NCBI RefSeq assembly: GCF_012927415.1 | Contig: NZ_JABBPF010000036.1 | Location: 1 to 46,590 of the forward strand | Reading direction: 5' to 3' | DNA from: Polaromonas sp. | GTDB taxonomy: Bacteria; Pseudomonadota; Gammaproteobacteria; Burkholderiales; Burkholderiaceae_C | DNA length: 46,590 nucleotides | Part shown: positions 28,681-38,352 of the stretch, piece after piece | How positions within the stretch are numbered: the stretch's first letter is position 1 | How the letters are laid out: every line of letters starts with the position of its first letter | Made by a program: the position numbers and the translations under genes | Notes under the pieces: model-generated | The model's database searches: none | Told to the model about the DNA's origin: nothing | The model's input: only the letters and a program-made list of their open reading frames with translations

Positions 28681-29845
28681 ATTTTTTGTGTTCCAGCCCG
28701 TTGGCGAAAAGCAGCAAGGTCGTCACGGGCACTTCTCCCATTACCGTAATCCAGTAGGGTTCAATCAATCGTGTCATCGTCTGGGTAGCGCCCATTGACA
28801 GGGTGGACTCCCGGTAGTGGCGCTGCCGGTCAAGCGGCTCGACAAAGATGGAAACGGAGGCCAGGCCGTCGGAAAAAACCCACTGCAAAGGATCTCCACC
28901 GGAAGCTCCATTTTCTGCTGCAACCGGCCGTTTGTAGCAACTTACAGACTTGAAGCCGGCGACAGGCGCCTTCAGCGTCCAGCCTTCAGCGCTAGCGGTG
29001 GTCTTGACCAGTACCGTCTTTTCGACACGGTAGCCCTCTAACTTGCCCATCATCTGGACAAGCTTGTCCATTTTCACGGGTGCATCAAGTTCCAGCTCTG
29101 AAAATGCGGCCTGTTCAAGCAATTTCCCGTCGGTATCCAGTGTTTGCAGTTTCACAAGCAGTCCACTTTTTCGCTCGGTCCAGACGCGATAGCCAAAGCG
29201 CAGCCTGTCTCTGGGTACAAGACCTAGAATGCTGGTTTCGACGCCGGCCACCCTGTCAATCCCCTCTTCCCGGACCTTGTAGTAATCGGCGATATGGCTG
29301 TCAGCCGCTTGGAGTAACTCAGGGAATAGCCCCAATGACTCGCGTTTTTCGCTGCGAACAAGCTTTTGGTCAGGCATGAAGGTAACGACTTGGTCGTTAT
29401 GCCTGAAAATTGATCGCGGTGCGCCCGTCAGCATTTCTACCCGCTCCATCTGCTGATTGCCTTCGCATACATGCCATATTTTGGCGCTTGTCATGATGCC
29501 ACCCGCCGACACCACGAAGGTTCCGATATAGTCGCGCTTTTTTGAACCCTGGTGAATGCGCATCAACCAGTCGTTGAGAGACCTTGAGTCGGCAGCCGCC
29601 GTGGATGCCGGGAGGTTCGCCTCCTGGCCAGCCGCTTCGCGCGCCTTCACCGTTGCGCCAAACTTTTCCTCGGTGGGCGAAACAACATTTCTTTGGGATG
29701 ACCCGGCGACCAATTTTGTGGCAATCGAGGCGCCTTGGGCTGCTACGTAACTCATAGCGATGAGTGCCGATAAACAAAGGACTACATCGCGAAATTTCTT
29801 GAAATTCATGAGAATGTGACGATTTTTTCGTAACTCAGCTGCCAT
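28679..29845 (-). CDS. mucB: MucB/RseB-type regulator of sigma-E
   Basis: RseB/MucB is a periplasmic protein that binds the anti-sigma factor RseA and protects it from proteolysis until lipoproteins or LPS signals appear. The 388-residue frame contains LNDWLMRIHQGSKKRDYIGTFVV and RVEMLTGAPRSIFR (N-terminal MucB/RseB domain) and a C-terminal domain with PYWITVMGEVPVTTL. A signal peptide follows an internal ATG at 29809. The ATG at 29845 directly after the rseA stop has the better ribosome site (CAGGAC), so the start is uncertain. Confidence 0.88.
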   Translation of the reverse strand: MAAELRKNRHILMNFKKFRDVVLCLSALIAMSYVAAQGASIATKLVAGSSQRNVVSPTEEKFGATVKAREAAGQEANLPASTAAADSRSLNDWLMRIHQGSKKRDYIGTFVVSAGGIMTSAKIWHVCEGNQQMERVEMLTGAPRSIFRHNDQVVTFMPDQKLVRSEKRESLGLFPELLQAADSHIADYYKVREEGIDRVAGVETSILGLVPRDRLRFGYRVWTERKSGLLVKLQTLDTDGKLLEQAAFSELELDAPVKMDKLVQMMGKLEGYRVEKTVLVKTTASAEGWTLKAPVAGFKSVSCYKRPVAAENGASGGDPLQWVFSDGLASVSIFVEPLDRQRHYRESTLSMGATQTMTRLIEPYWITVMGEVPVTTLLLFANGLEHKK

Positions 29846-30484
29846 TTAGCGACGCGCGTCCTGCTGCATCTCGAAAGTGGCATTTCTCAAAAATCCCGAG
29901 GGTTCCTGCAAGGCTGAAGTCCCGCCCAATTGCTTGTGCGCCGACAACAATTCCTCGAGCCTGGCATCTCTCACCATCGGGCCCTGCGGGGAAGCAACGA
30001 TGACTCGCGGGGGCGAGGCCTGGGCCAGTTGCGGCGCAGCAGCGAAGCCCAGAAGGCCCGATGCATTCCATGCAATGGCTGAAATCGCTGCCAGAGAGGC
30101 CAGGCCCGCCACCAGTTTCCAGCGAAAATTTCCATCATTGGACGCCGCACCACGATGATGAGACACCGTTGCCGCCACCCCTACCGGTTTACCCGGAGTC
30201 ACTTTTACCAAGCCGGGCGCCAGATCAATCCGTCGCTCTCCGACAAGACGCTTGTTGAGCCGACTGACAAATGCCAACCCAGCGTCCCCGGATATGGAAT
30301 AAGCCGTTTGCCCTGGCGAGCGCAAAACATCGCCAATCAGGTGATAAGTGTTCCAGCAGGGCAGCGCGGACTCGTCAAGCCGACAGGTCTGAAGCGCTTG
30401 CGCAAACTCTTCCCCTTCCAACTGACCATCGGCCAAGGCAGAAATGAGTTCGCTGGTTTGCAAAGACGGTTTCATGATGTTCAT
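29846..30484 (-). CDS. rseA: Anti-sigma-E factor RseA
   Basis: RseA is an inner-membrane protein that holds sigma-E inactive. The 212-residue product has the cytoplasmic anti-sigma domain (TSELISALADGQLEGEEF... CWNTYHLIGDVLRS, residues 10-55), one membrane helix near 122-142 (KLVAGLASLAAISAIAWNASGLLGF), and a periplasmic tail. Length and layout fit RseA/MucA. It lies 78 bases after rpoE and its stop abuts the mucB ATG. An in-frame ATG three codons later is equally possible. Confidence 0.9.
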   Translation of the reverse strand: MNIMKPSLQTSELISALADGQLEGEEFAQALQTCRLDESALPCWNTYHLIGDVLRSPGQTAYSISGDAGLAFVSRLNKRLVGERRIDLAPGLVKVTPGKPVGVAATVSHHRGAASNDGNFRWKLVAGLASLAAISAIAWNASGLLGFAAAPQLAQASPPRVIVASPQGPMVRDARLEELLSAHKQLGGTSALQEPSGFLRNATFEMQQDARR

Positions 30485-30562
30485 GGCAGTAACGTGCCGG
30501 TATTTAAATAACTGTAAAACTGGCCCTGGTTCATCGTCCTCACGGCAGATGCACCCAAGATT

Positions 30563-31198
30563 TCACCAGCGTTTTCCCGACTGGTTTTCCAGCAAGGGCT
30601 TGACCTTCGCCGAAATCGCTTCCCGTGCTCTGAAAATGCGGGACCGTACCGTGCCTATAGGACAAATCATTGCTTCCGCAATTTCCTCATAACTCAAGCC
30701 TTCGATCTCACGCAGAGTGATCGCCTGCCTGAGCTCTTCAGGCAGAGCCTCCATGGCCGCGTTAATAATTTCGGCGATTTCCTTGCTGGCCAACACCGCA
30801 TCTGGAGTTTCTGAAGTTGTTAGTTCGTTTTCGAGCGGGGAAGTTTCATCGTCGTCCGCTGATTTGTAGGCATTTTCGGAGACTGTAGGATTGCGTTTGA
30901 GGTCCATTAAGGCTTTTTTTGCAGTATTCACCGCAATTCGGTAAAGCCAGGTGTAAAACTGGGACTCACCCCTGAACTGGGCTAGAGCCCGGTAAGCGCG
31001 AATAAACGTCTCTTGGGCGATATCCTCCACCAAGTCCACGTCGCGAACCATGCGTCCAATCAGCCGCTGGATGCGCCGCTGGTATTTGATAACCAACAGC
31101 TCGAAAGCTTTTTGATCACCTGCTACAGTGCGCTCCACCAGTATGGCATCGCTATCGGCTGCGTTTTCGGGTGACACGGGGGGCAGATCGGTGCTCAT
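30563..31198 (-). CDS. rpoE: RNA polymerase sigma-E factor
   Basis: An extracytoplasmic-function sigma factor of the RpoE/AlgU group. The 211-residue product has region 2 (AFELLVIKYQRRIQRLIGRM ... DLVEDIAQETFIRAYRAL, about 32-75) and region 4 (LPEELRQAITLREIEGLSYEEIAEAMICPIGTVRSRIFRAREAI, about 150-195). The set rseA-mucB-degP directly downstream identifies it as the envelope-stress sigma. The start overlaps the stop of the YgfX-like gene by four bases. Confidence 0.96.
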   Translation of the reverse strand: MSTDLPPVSPENAADSDAILVERTVAGDQKAFELLVIKYQRRIQRLIGRMVRDVDLVEDIAQETFIRAYRALAQFRGESQFYTWLYRIAVNTAKKALMDLKRNPTVSENAYKSADDDETSPLENELTTSETPDAVLASKEIAEIINAAMEALPEELRQAITLREIEGLSYEEIAEAMICPIGTVRSRIFRAREAISAKVKPLLENQSGKRW

Positions 31199-31722
31199 GA
31201 CTTTACTCGCGATACTTCAACCAGAGGCATAGCGTCGGATACTGCCACAACCGGCGGCGACAAGTCGTGCTGCTGCGGGGATGCAGGCCCTTTGCGCGCA
31301 GAATAGACCGCACGACGCAAATCCAGCCAACGCTCCGGGAAGGCACTTCGCTCCATCCACAGCCACAAGCTGGCGCTTGCCTGGTTCTCCAGCCTCAACA
31401 GCAACATGGACTGAAAATCGGCAATGACGTAAAGTTCGTGTTCTGCGATTCCGGTCTGGTAGCTTGCGCTCTCCCAACGCCAGACTTCACCGTTCCACAC
31501 CAGCTGGCCGGTCGGTGTATTGCTCCAGCCCGCCCGCGCGGCCACGCCGGCACCCAGCACGGCCGCAAATGCCAAACCCACTCGCCAGTCGAGTCGCTGG
31601 CCGAGATAAAGCCATAACAACGCCAGCAGCAGCCCCGCAAGCCACAACGCCAGCAACAATCGGCTCAGAAAACGCGAACGCCCCAGCGGATAAACGACCG
31701 ACGGGGCGTTGTGCATGGTCAA
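31195..31722 (-). CDS. YgfX-like small membrane protein
   Basis: A 175-residue protein with two close N-terminal membrane helices (about 18-42 and 46-62) followed by a soluble domain with LVWNGEVWRWES and SAFPERWLDLRRAVYSAR. This matches the layout of the YgfX/CptA family, in which E. coli YgfX pairs with SdhE and has been proposed to affect cytoskeletal proteins. No sdhE-like gene is next to it. Its stop overlaps the rpoE start (ATGA), so the two are coupled. The family call is tentative. Confidence 0.6.
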   Translation of the reverse strand: MTMHNAPSVVYPLGRSRFLSRLLLALWLAGLLLALLWLYLGQRLDWRVGLAFAAVLGAGVAARAGWSNTPTGQLVWNGEVWRWESASYQTGIAEHELYVIADFQSMLLLRLENQASASLWLWMERSAFPERWLDLRRAVYSARKGPASPQQHDLSPPVVAVSDAMPLVEVSRVKS

Positions 31723-31770
31723 GGCAGTCAGTGGCTTGGCGCGTATTGGAACCGTGGACGGCCAAGCACC

Positions 31771-33015
31771 TCAGACTCGCTTGAATACCAGAGTGCCATT
31801 GGTACCACCGAATCCAAAATTGTTCTTGACCGCGACATCGAGGTTGGCATCACGCGCCGTGTTGGCGCAGAAGTCGAGATCGCATTCCGGATCCTGATTA
31901 AAGATGTTGATGGTGGGCGGTATCTTCTGGTGATAGAGCGCCAGCACAGTAAACACCGACTCAATGCCGCCAGCGCCTCCCAGCAAGTGCCCGGTCATTG
32001 ATTTGGTTGAGCTGACCACCATGTCCCTGGCATGAGCACCAAATGCCGCCTTGATGGCGTTGGTTTCATTCAAGTCACCCAGCGGTGTGGAGGTGCCATG
32101 GGCATTGAGGTATTGAACCTGGTCGGCATTGACGCCCGCGTTTTTCAATGCCATGGCCATGGAGCGGCGGGGACCATCGATATCTGGCGCGGTCATATGA
32201 TGAGCATCAGCACTCATGCCAAAGCCAATGACTTCGGCGTAAATTTTTGCGCCGCGTGCCTTGGCATGCTCGTACTCTTCCAGCACCACAACGCCTCCAC
32301 CTTCACCCAATACAAAACCATCACGGTCTCTGTCCCAGGGGCGTGACGCTGTTTTAGGATCTTCATTACGGGTCGAAAGCGCACGGGCCGCAGCGAAACC
32401 GCCGATACCCAGAGCTGATACCGTCGCTTCAGCCCCTCCGGCCACCATCACATCGCAGTCGCCGTACTCGATCATGCGCGCCGAAAGGCCAATTGCATGC
32501 AGGCCTGTGGTGCAGGCTGTCACGACCGCAATGTTTGGCCCCTTGAAGCCAAACTTGATAGACACGTGGCCGGAAATCATGTTGATAATCGTGGCTGGCA
32601 CGAAAAACGGCGAAATGCGGCGCGGTCCGCGATTCACGAGTTCACCGTGCATCAGCTCAATCATCGGTAAACCTCCGATGCCCGAACCAATATTGCAACC
32701 GATGCGGGTTGCCATCTCGTCGCCGAGAGCTTCTCCGGTCGGCAAACCGCTATCAGCCACCGCCTGACATGCTGCCGCCAGGCCCAAATGGATGAAACGA
32801 TCCATGTGTCGCGCTTCTTTTTCAGGAATGTAATCCGTGATGTTGAAACCCTTGACCTCACCGGCAAATCTGCAGGCAAGATTACTTGCATCAAATTGGG
32901 TAATCAAGTCAATGCCGGGCGTTCCGGCAAGCACGTTGGCCCAAGAATCGGCGACGGTATTTCCCACCGGGCTGACACAACCCAGACCTGTCACGACGAC
33001 ACGACGACGGTTCAT
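31771..33015 (-). CDS. fabF: 3-oxoacyl-[ACP] synthase II
   Basis: FabF elongates acyl-ACP with malonyl-ACP, including the long-chain unsaturated step. The 414-residue product has the nucleophile C168 in [11 protein letters not shown], the histidine motifs [11 protein letters not shown] and [12 protein letters not shown], and GGTNGTLVF near the end. Length is standard. It follows acpP by 74 bases and precedes the YgfX-like gene. Confidence 0.98.
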   Translation of the reverse strand: MNRRRVVVTGLGCVSPVGNTVADSWANVLAGTPGIDLITQFDASNLACRFAGEVKGFNITDYIPEKEARHMDRFIHLGLAAACQAVADSGLPTGEALGDEMATRIGCNIGSGIGGLPMIELMHGELVNRGPRRISPFFVPATIINMISGHVSIKFGFKGPNIAVVTACTTGLHAIGLSARMIEYGDCDVMVAGGAEATVSALGIGGFAAARALSTRNEDPKTASRPWDRDRDGFVLGEGGGVVVLEEYEHAKARGAKIYAEVIGFGMSADAHHMTAPDIDGPRRSMAMALKNAGVNADQVQYLNAHGTSTPLGDLNETNAIKAAFGAHARDMVVSSTKSMTGHLLGGAGGIESVFTVLALYHQKIPPTINIFNQDPECDLDFCANTARDANLDVAVKNNFGFGGTNGTLVFKRV

Positions 33016-33089
33016 TCACAAATCCTGAAAAAAACCTGAAAAGACCACAAATGGCTATTCAGGTTGATGACGACAAAAGCGCAAAAGCG

Positions 33090-33452
<363 letters not shown>

Positions 33453-33496
33453 CTATTTTCCTGGAAACGGCAGCGCAAATACTTCTGGCAAAACAT

Positions 33497-34243
33497 CTAC
33501 ATGTACATGCCACCGTTGACGTGAATCTCTTGGCCCGTGATGTAAGCCGCCTTCGGACTCGCGACAAATGCCACGGCGTGCGCAATATCCTGAGGCTTGC
33601 CAAGGTGGCCCAGCGGGATTTGTCCCAGTAATGCCTTTTGCTGCGCTTCAGGCAACCGGGCCGTCATGTCGGTTTCGATAAAGCCTGGGGCGATGCAGTT
33701 GACCGTGATGTTGCGCGAACCCAGTTCGCGCGCCAGCGCACGCGTCATGCCGGCTACGCCCGCTTTGGCAGCAGCGTAATTAGCCTGCCCCGCATTACCC
33801 GACGCGCCCACGACAGAGGTAATGCTGATGATGCGGCCATAACGCTGTTTCATCATGGTGCGCATGACCCCACGGCTCATGCGGAACACCGCTTTCAGAT
33901 TGGTGTCCAAAACCGCATCCCAATCATCATCCTTGAGGCGCATCGCCAGCATGTCTCGCGTAATGCCGGCATTGTTCACCAACACTTGCAACCCACCGTA
34001 TTCTGCGACCAGACTGTCAATGAGCCCTTCGACTGCAGCCGCATCATTCACATCCAGCTTTCTGCCGACACAGCCGGGAAAAGCGGCGAGCGTGTGGCTG
34101 ATTTTTGCGGCCCCCTCATCGGTGGTTGCAGTACCCGTCACTTTCAAGCCTTTGTGGGCCAGGTCCAGCGCAATGGCTGCACCTATGCCGCGCGACGCGC
34201 CAGTGACCAGCGCCACCTGCCCTTCGAACTTCATTTCACTCAT
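33497..34243 (-). CDS. fabG: 3-oxoacyl-[ACP] reductase
   Basis: FabG reduces 3-oxoacyl-ACP with NADPH. The 248-residue short-chain dehydrogenase has the cofactor motif TGASRGIG (14-21), NNAG (90-93) and the catalytic S143, Y156 and K160 (YAAAK). The start overlaps the fabD stop by four bases. Length is standard. Confidence 0.98.
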   Translation of the reverse strand: MSEMKFEGQVALVTGASRGIGAAIALDLAHKGLKVTGTATTDEGAAKISHTLAAFPGCVGRKLDVNDAAAVEGLIDSLVAEYGGLQVLVNNAGITRDMLAMRLKDDDWDAVLDTNLKAVFRMSRGVMRTMMKQRYGRIISITSVVGASGNAGQANYAAAKAGVAGMTRALARELGSRNITVNCIAPGFIETDMTARLPEAQQKALLGQIPLGHLGKPQDIAHAVAFVASPKAAYITGQEIHVNGGMYM

Positions 34244-35190
34244 GCCAGTATTTCCTTCACTTGCGCCAACGAGGCCGGATCATACAGGGGCGCGCCCGTT
34301 AAACCGGAATCAATTCTTTTGACCATGCCGGCCAGCACTTTGCCGGGTCCGCATTCAATGAAGGTCGTCAGTCCCCGCGCCTTGATGGCTTGCACGCACT
34401 CAACCCAGCGCACCGGCCCGAACGCCTGCCGGTAGAGCGCCAGCCGGATCCGTTCAGGGTCAGTTTCGGCGGAAACGTCAATATTGTTGATGACGGGGAT
34501 TTGTGGCGCTGAAAACTCGATGTCAGCCAGTTTTTTTCTGAGCTTTTCGGCCGCCGGCTTCATCAAACTGCAATGAAAGGGCGCGGAGACCGGCAAGGAC
34601 AGGGCACGTTTTGCCCCGCTGGCCTTGAGGATTTCACAGGCTTTTTCGACCGCAGCCTTGCTGCCGGCGATCACGGTTTGCAGTGGGTCGTTAAAATTGA
34701 CAGCTTCCACCACTTCAGGCGTGTTCGGCCCAAAGGTTCTCACCGCTTCGGCGCAGCCTTCAATGACGCTGGCAGCGTCCATGCCCAGAATAGCCGCCAT
34801 GGCGCCCTCACCGACCGGGACAGCATCCTGCATCGCCCGCGCCCGAAAGCGAACCAGGGGCGCGGCCTGCGTCAGCGACAACACGCCAGAGGCCACGAGC
34901 GCGGAATATTCACCCAGGGAATGACCCGCCACCGCCGCCGGTGCAACACCTGTTTCAGTCATCCACACCCGATAAGCCGCTACAGCGGCCACCAGCATGA
35001 CCGGCTGCGTGTTGGTGGTCATGGCCAGCGCTTCCTTGGGGCCGTTTTTGATGAGCAGGCCGACATCTTCAGCCAGTGCGTCGGAAGCTTCCGCCAGGGT
35101 TTGCCTGATCACTGGATGGTCGCCCCAAGCATCCAGCATGCCCACAGACTGTGAGCCCTGACCAGGAAAAACAAAAGCAAACAATTTCAA
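34240..35190 (-). CDS. fabD: Malonyl-CoA:ACP transacylase
   Basis: FabD moves malonyl from CoA to ACP. The 316-residue product has QGSQ near residue 11, the nucleophile S91 in GHSLGEYSAL, and the catalytic histidine in PVSAPFHCSLM near residue 207. It is separated from the membrane-protein gene upstream by 89 bases, room for a promoter, and coupled to fabG downstream. Confidence 0.98.
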   Translation of the reverse strand: MKLFAFVFPGQGSQSVGMLDAWGDHPVIRQTLAEASDALAEDVGLLIKNGPKEALAMTTNTQPVMLVAAVAAYRVWMTETGVAPAAVAGHSLGEYSALVASGVLSLTQAAPLVRFRARAMQDAVPVGEGAMAAILGMDAASVIEGCAEAVRTFGPNTPEVVEAVNFNDPLQTVIAGSKAAVEKACEILKASGAKRALSLPVSAPFHCSLMKPAAEKLRKKLADIEFSAPQIPVINNIDVSAETDPERIRLALYRQAFGPVRWVECVQAIKARGLTTFIECGPGKVLAGMVKRIDSGLTGAPLYDPASLAQVKEILA

Positions 35191-35279
35191 ATGATCACTC
35201 CGGTTATCAATCGCAAAAATGAATTGCGCTCATTGTAGAAAGATGCCGGACAGCCGCACCACATTTTCATCGCGCTTCA

Positions 35280-35927
35280 TCAGAACCGCTGCGGCTGGAT
35301 GACCTTGGCAGCCGCCCCAGGCCATCTGAATTGAAGCAGCAACCCTTGCGCGCCAGTCTTCATGCATTGAAAAAACGCGGCTATCACCAGCCAGGGGTCA
35401 ACAAGGTAGTCCCATAGATTGGCCGACTCCATCAGACCCGCACTCCAGGCCAGCAGCGACAGCCCCACCAGCATCGGCAGAAGCCGAAATCCTTTACTCA
35501 AACACAGCAGAGACAACCCGAGCAGCGCTAGCAACATGCCGTATGAGCCCCATCCGGCGCGATAAACATCCCAGTCGCCCCAACCAAGGGAAAGGGGATA
35601 TAAAAATATCGCAGTGGCGGCGACTGCCCCATACAGTGCGATTTTTTCCCGCTGCGCGACGGCAGGAACCCCAAACAGCCGTTGGCACAAACCCAGACAA
35701 GCCAGCGAGACTAGCGTGACGCTTAAATCCGAACTCACGCCGCGGATATACGCCAGGACCGGCAGCTGCGCTGCACCCACCGGAAGCCAGAAAATTACGA
35801 AGCAGACAAGCGCGATCCAGTTGGTCCAGCAGCCCATTCCACGCTTGCCGTTCAGTAGTCGCAAACCTCCGGCGCACAACACCAGATCAATGCCAAGCAA
35901 GGCCAGCAGATCAGTTAGCGGGGGCAT
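35280..35927 (-). CDS. Multi-pass membrane protein of unknown family
   Basis: A 215-residue, strongly hydrophobic protein with about six predicted membrane helices (around 5-24, 36-58, 68-85, 97-115, 128-150, 152-170) and a short tail ending PQRF. I do not recognise the family. It overlaps the 3' end of the sialidase-like gene by 17 bases, so the two are translated together. It has a tryptophan- and glycine-rich loop (LGWGDWDVYRAGWGSYG, about 112-128). It lies between fabH and fabD, where most relatives have no gene. Confidence 0.75.
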   Translation of the reverse strand: MPPLTDLLALLGIDLVLCAGGLRLLNGKRGMGCWTNWIALVCFVIFWLPVGAAQLPVLAYIRGVSSDLSVTLVSLACLGLCQRLFGVPAVAQREKIALYGAVAATAIFLYPLSLGWGDWDVYRAGWGSYGMLLALLGLSLLCLSKGFRLLPMLVGLSLLAWSAGLMESANLWDYLVDPWLVIAAFFQCMKTGAQGLLLQFRWPGAAAKVIQPQRF

Positions 35928-37317
35928 GGTTTATGGATACCGGGGCAACCGGCACAGTTTGAGGGACTTGAAGAACTAGCAAGGGATCAAGCCGGACATG
36001 CTTGATGCGGCTGCGGTGCCATGTGTAAACCAGGTGAAGGTAACCATCACGGCTTTGCAGCAAATAAGGGTAGGAGAACTCCTGGGAGCAAGTCTCAGCG
36101 CCACACAGCTGACGCCTGGCGCTGGCGATATAGGCCCGCGCCTGTGCTCCACTGGCACCACCGGCCTTGAGTTCTTCGTCCAGCACGCGCTCGTAATCGC
36201 TGATTGAGAGGCGCGTTTGGGGCGTGGCGGACGACTCCACGACCCACGGCTTCACACCATCAAAGGAGCCTCCCGCATGAGTGTGCAACAGTGCCAGAAT
36301 TTCCCGGTTTTTGGAATCCGGGTTCAAGGCAAGCCATTGCTGGCCGGTTGCAGTCACCACCCCTGCAAGTGCCGAATCCGGGTTGGGCCAGCTGGCGGCA
36401 TGAGTGACCGACCAGGTTTTGCCAGCATCGTCCGTCGCTGACGTCATCAGGGCTGTGGCACGGCCGGAGCGCATATATATCTGCGCGTGTTCGGGGTCGG
36501 CTACCAGCAGCACCGGTTGCAAGCTGGCCTGGCTGCCGGGGATGCGGGTTTTGTCAAGAATCTTCCCCTCAGGGCTGATACGCAGAATTTCTGCAAATTT
36601 ACTGACAAACTCGTGGTAGACCGGCAATCCGATTTCACCGTTTCGGTAAAAGACCGGTGCGCCTTTGACGAGGGTGCTGATATTGAGAAATGGTGAGGTC
36701 ACCAGCCTTGCGGGATCGCTCCAGCTTGCGCCTTCATCGCCAGACCGCGCCCAGGTGATGGAACTGCCTGCCCAGCCGCCCAGCGAAACATTCACCATCC
36801 AGAGCATGAGCGAACCATCCGGCGCGCGGGCAATCACCGGATTGCCGATTTTCTTGACGTAACGCCAAAGGCCGCGCTGAAGTCTCTTCCGCTCAAAGAG
36901 CGTGCTTTCAGCACTCCAGCGTAGACTTTTGGCGTCCATCACGGCGCTCTTGATGGCCACATCCGCAGCCCCCTCACGTGAGCCAGAAAACCACACCGCC
37001 CGCAAACCACCATCGCGCAACTCGACCACCGAGGCCGCATGCACGGCTTCGCCGGGTGTGGAGGAAACAAAGCCCGCGTCAACCCGGAAGCGGCGATCCG
37101 CAGACAGCTTTGGCGGTGGCTGGCTAGCCGTCACGGGGGTTTCGGGAGCCGCATGTCGAGCATTCGTCGATGCTGCCGTCGGCTGCTTGACAGTGGCGAA
37201 ATTTTCGGCAGGAGGGCGTCCGGCAATTTTCCATCCGGCCAAAACAAAAGCCACAACCAGGAATAGCGCGGCAAAGCGGTCCTTTTGCACGGTGCGGTGT
37301 GGCAATTGGAAATTCAA
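35911..37317 (-). CDS. Sialidase/BNR-repeat family protein
   Basis: A 468-residue exported or membrane-tethered protein. One N-terminal hydrophobic helix (about 13-31) is followed by a Pro/Ala-rich linker to residue 70 and a beta-propeller-type domain. Two Asp-boxes are visible: SGDEGASW (192-199) and TDDAGKTW (295-302). The FSYPYLLQSRDGYLHLVYTW block with RIKHV (about 414-441) is typical of the exo-alpha-sialidase-like BNR family. Its substrate is not evident; these proteins also act on other glycans. It lies 48 bases after fabH and overlaps the membrane-protein gene. Confidence 0.8.
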   Translation of the reverse strand: MNFQLPHRTVQKDRFAALFLVVAFVLAGWKIAGRPPAENFATVKQPTAASTNARHAAPETPVTASQPPPKLSADRRFRVDAGFVSSTPGEAVHAASVVELRDGGLRAVWFSGSREGAADVAIKSAVMDAKSLRWSAESTLFERKRLQRGLWRYVKKIGNPVIARAPDGSLMLWMVNVSLGGWAGSSITWARSGDEGASWSDPARLVTSPFLNISTLVKGAPVFYRNGEIGLPVYHEFVSKFAEILRISPEGKILDKTRIPGSQASLQPVLLVADPEHAQIYMRSGRATALMTSATDDAGKTWSVTHAASWPNPDSALAGVVTATGQQWLALNPDSKNREILALLHTHAGGSFDGVKPWVVESSATPQTRLSISDYERVLDEELKAGGASGAQARAYIASARRQLCGAETCSQEFSYPYLLQSRDGYLHLVYTWHRSRIKHVRLDPLLVLQVPQTVPVAPVSINHAPAN

Positions 37318-37365
37318 GCGGCCACCTGTCTGTCAGAGGTCAACCGACTGGTCAATGCAGCCATC

Positions 37366-38343
37366 TCAGTATTTGAGAAGCACTGCACCCCAAGTGAAGC
37401 CGCCGCCCACGCCTTCCAGCATCAGGACGTCGCCTTTTTTTACCTTGCCACTTCGAACGGCATCATCCAGCGCCAGAGGGATCGACGCAGCCGAGGTGTT
37501 GCCATGCTGATCTACGGTGACAATTACTTTATCGAACGGCATCTTTAATTTTTTGGCAGTGCTTCGCATGATGCGAATATTGGCTTGATGCGGAATCAAC
37601 CAATCGATATCCGCCGCCGTGAGATTTGCCTTGGCCAGGGTTGCACGTGCCGCGCTGTCAAGCACGCCTACTGCCAATTTAAACACCGCCTGTCCGTCCA
37701 TTTTCAGCAGCGGATTCCCAAGCACATGACCGCCCGAGACATGACCGGGAACGCACAAAATATCGACATGCTTGCCATCGGCATGCAGGTCGCTGGCAAG
37801 AATGCCGGGAGTGTCCGACGCCTCAAGAATTACCGCACCCGCGCCGTCGCCAAACAGAACACAGGTGGTCCGGTCGGAGAAATCCAGAATGCGCGAAAAC
37901 ACTTCTGCGCCGATGACCAGCGCCTTGCTGGCCAAGCCTGTCTTGATCATCGAATCGGCGATGGTCAACGCATAGACAAAGCCACTGCAAACTGCCTGCA
38001 CGTCAAAAGCAGGGCAACCCGCAATGCCCAGCTTGTTCTGCAAAATGCAGGCTGCCGAAGGAAATACCATGTCGGGTGTAGACGTAGCAACAATGATGAG
38101 GTCAATCTCGGCGGGTTGCAGCCCTGCCGCTTCAAGCGCGTGTTTGGCGGCCTCCACGCCCAGATCGCTGCTGGTGACGTCGGGCGCCGCAAAGTGGCGC
38201 GCCCGAATGCCGGTACGCTCCACGATCCACTCATCCGATGTTTCAACGCCCCTGGCCGCGAGCTCGGCCGCCAGATCGACATTGGTCAGTCGGCGCGGTG
38301 GCAAGTAGCTGCCAGTGCCGGTAATGCGTGAATAACGGGTCAT
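37366..38343 (-). CDS. fabH: 3-oxoacyl-[ACP] synthase III
   Basis: FabH starts fatty-acid synthesis by condensing acetyl-CoA with malonyl-ACP. The 325-residue product has the nucleophile C119 in [11 protein letters not shown], the histidine in [10 protein letters not shown] near residue 252, and the asparagine in [10 protein letters not shown] near 282. Length is standard. It follows plsX by 9 bases. Confidence 0.98.
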   Translation of the reverse strand: MTRYSRITGTGSYLPPRRLTNVDLAAELAARGVETSDEWIVERTGIRARHFAAPDVTSSDLGVEAAKHALEAAGLQPAEIDLIIVATSTPDMVFPSAACILQNKLGIAGCPAFDVQAVCSGFVYALTIADSMIKTGLASKALVIGAEVFSRILDFSDRTTCVLFGDGAGAVILEASDTPGILASDLHADGKHVDILCVPGHVSGGHVLGNPLLKMDGQAVFKLAVGVLDSAARATLAKANLTAADIDWLIPHQANIRIMRSTAKKLKMPFDKVIVTVDQHGNTSAASIPLALDDAVRSGKVKKGDVLMLEGVGGGFTWGAVLLKY

Positions 38344-38352
38344 TACTTTAAA

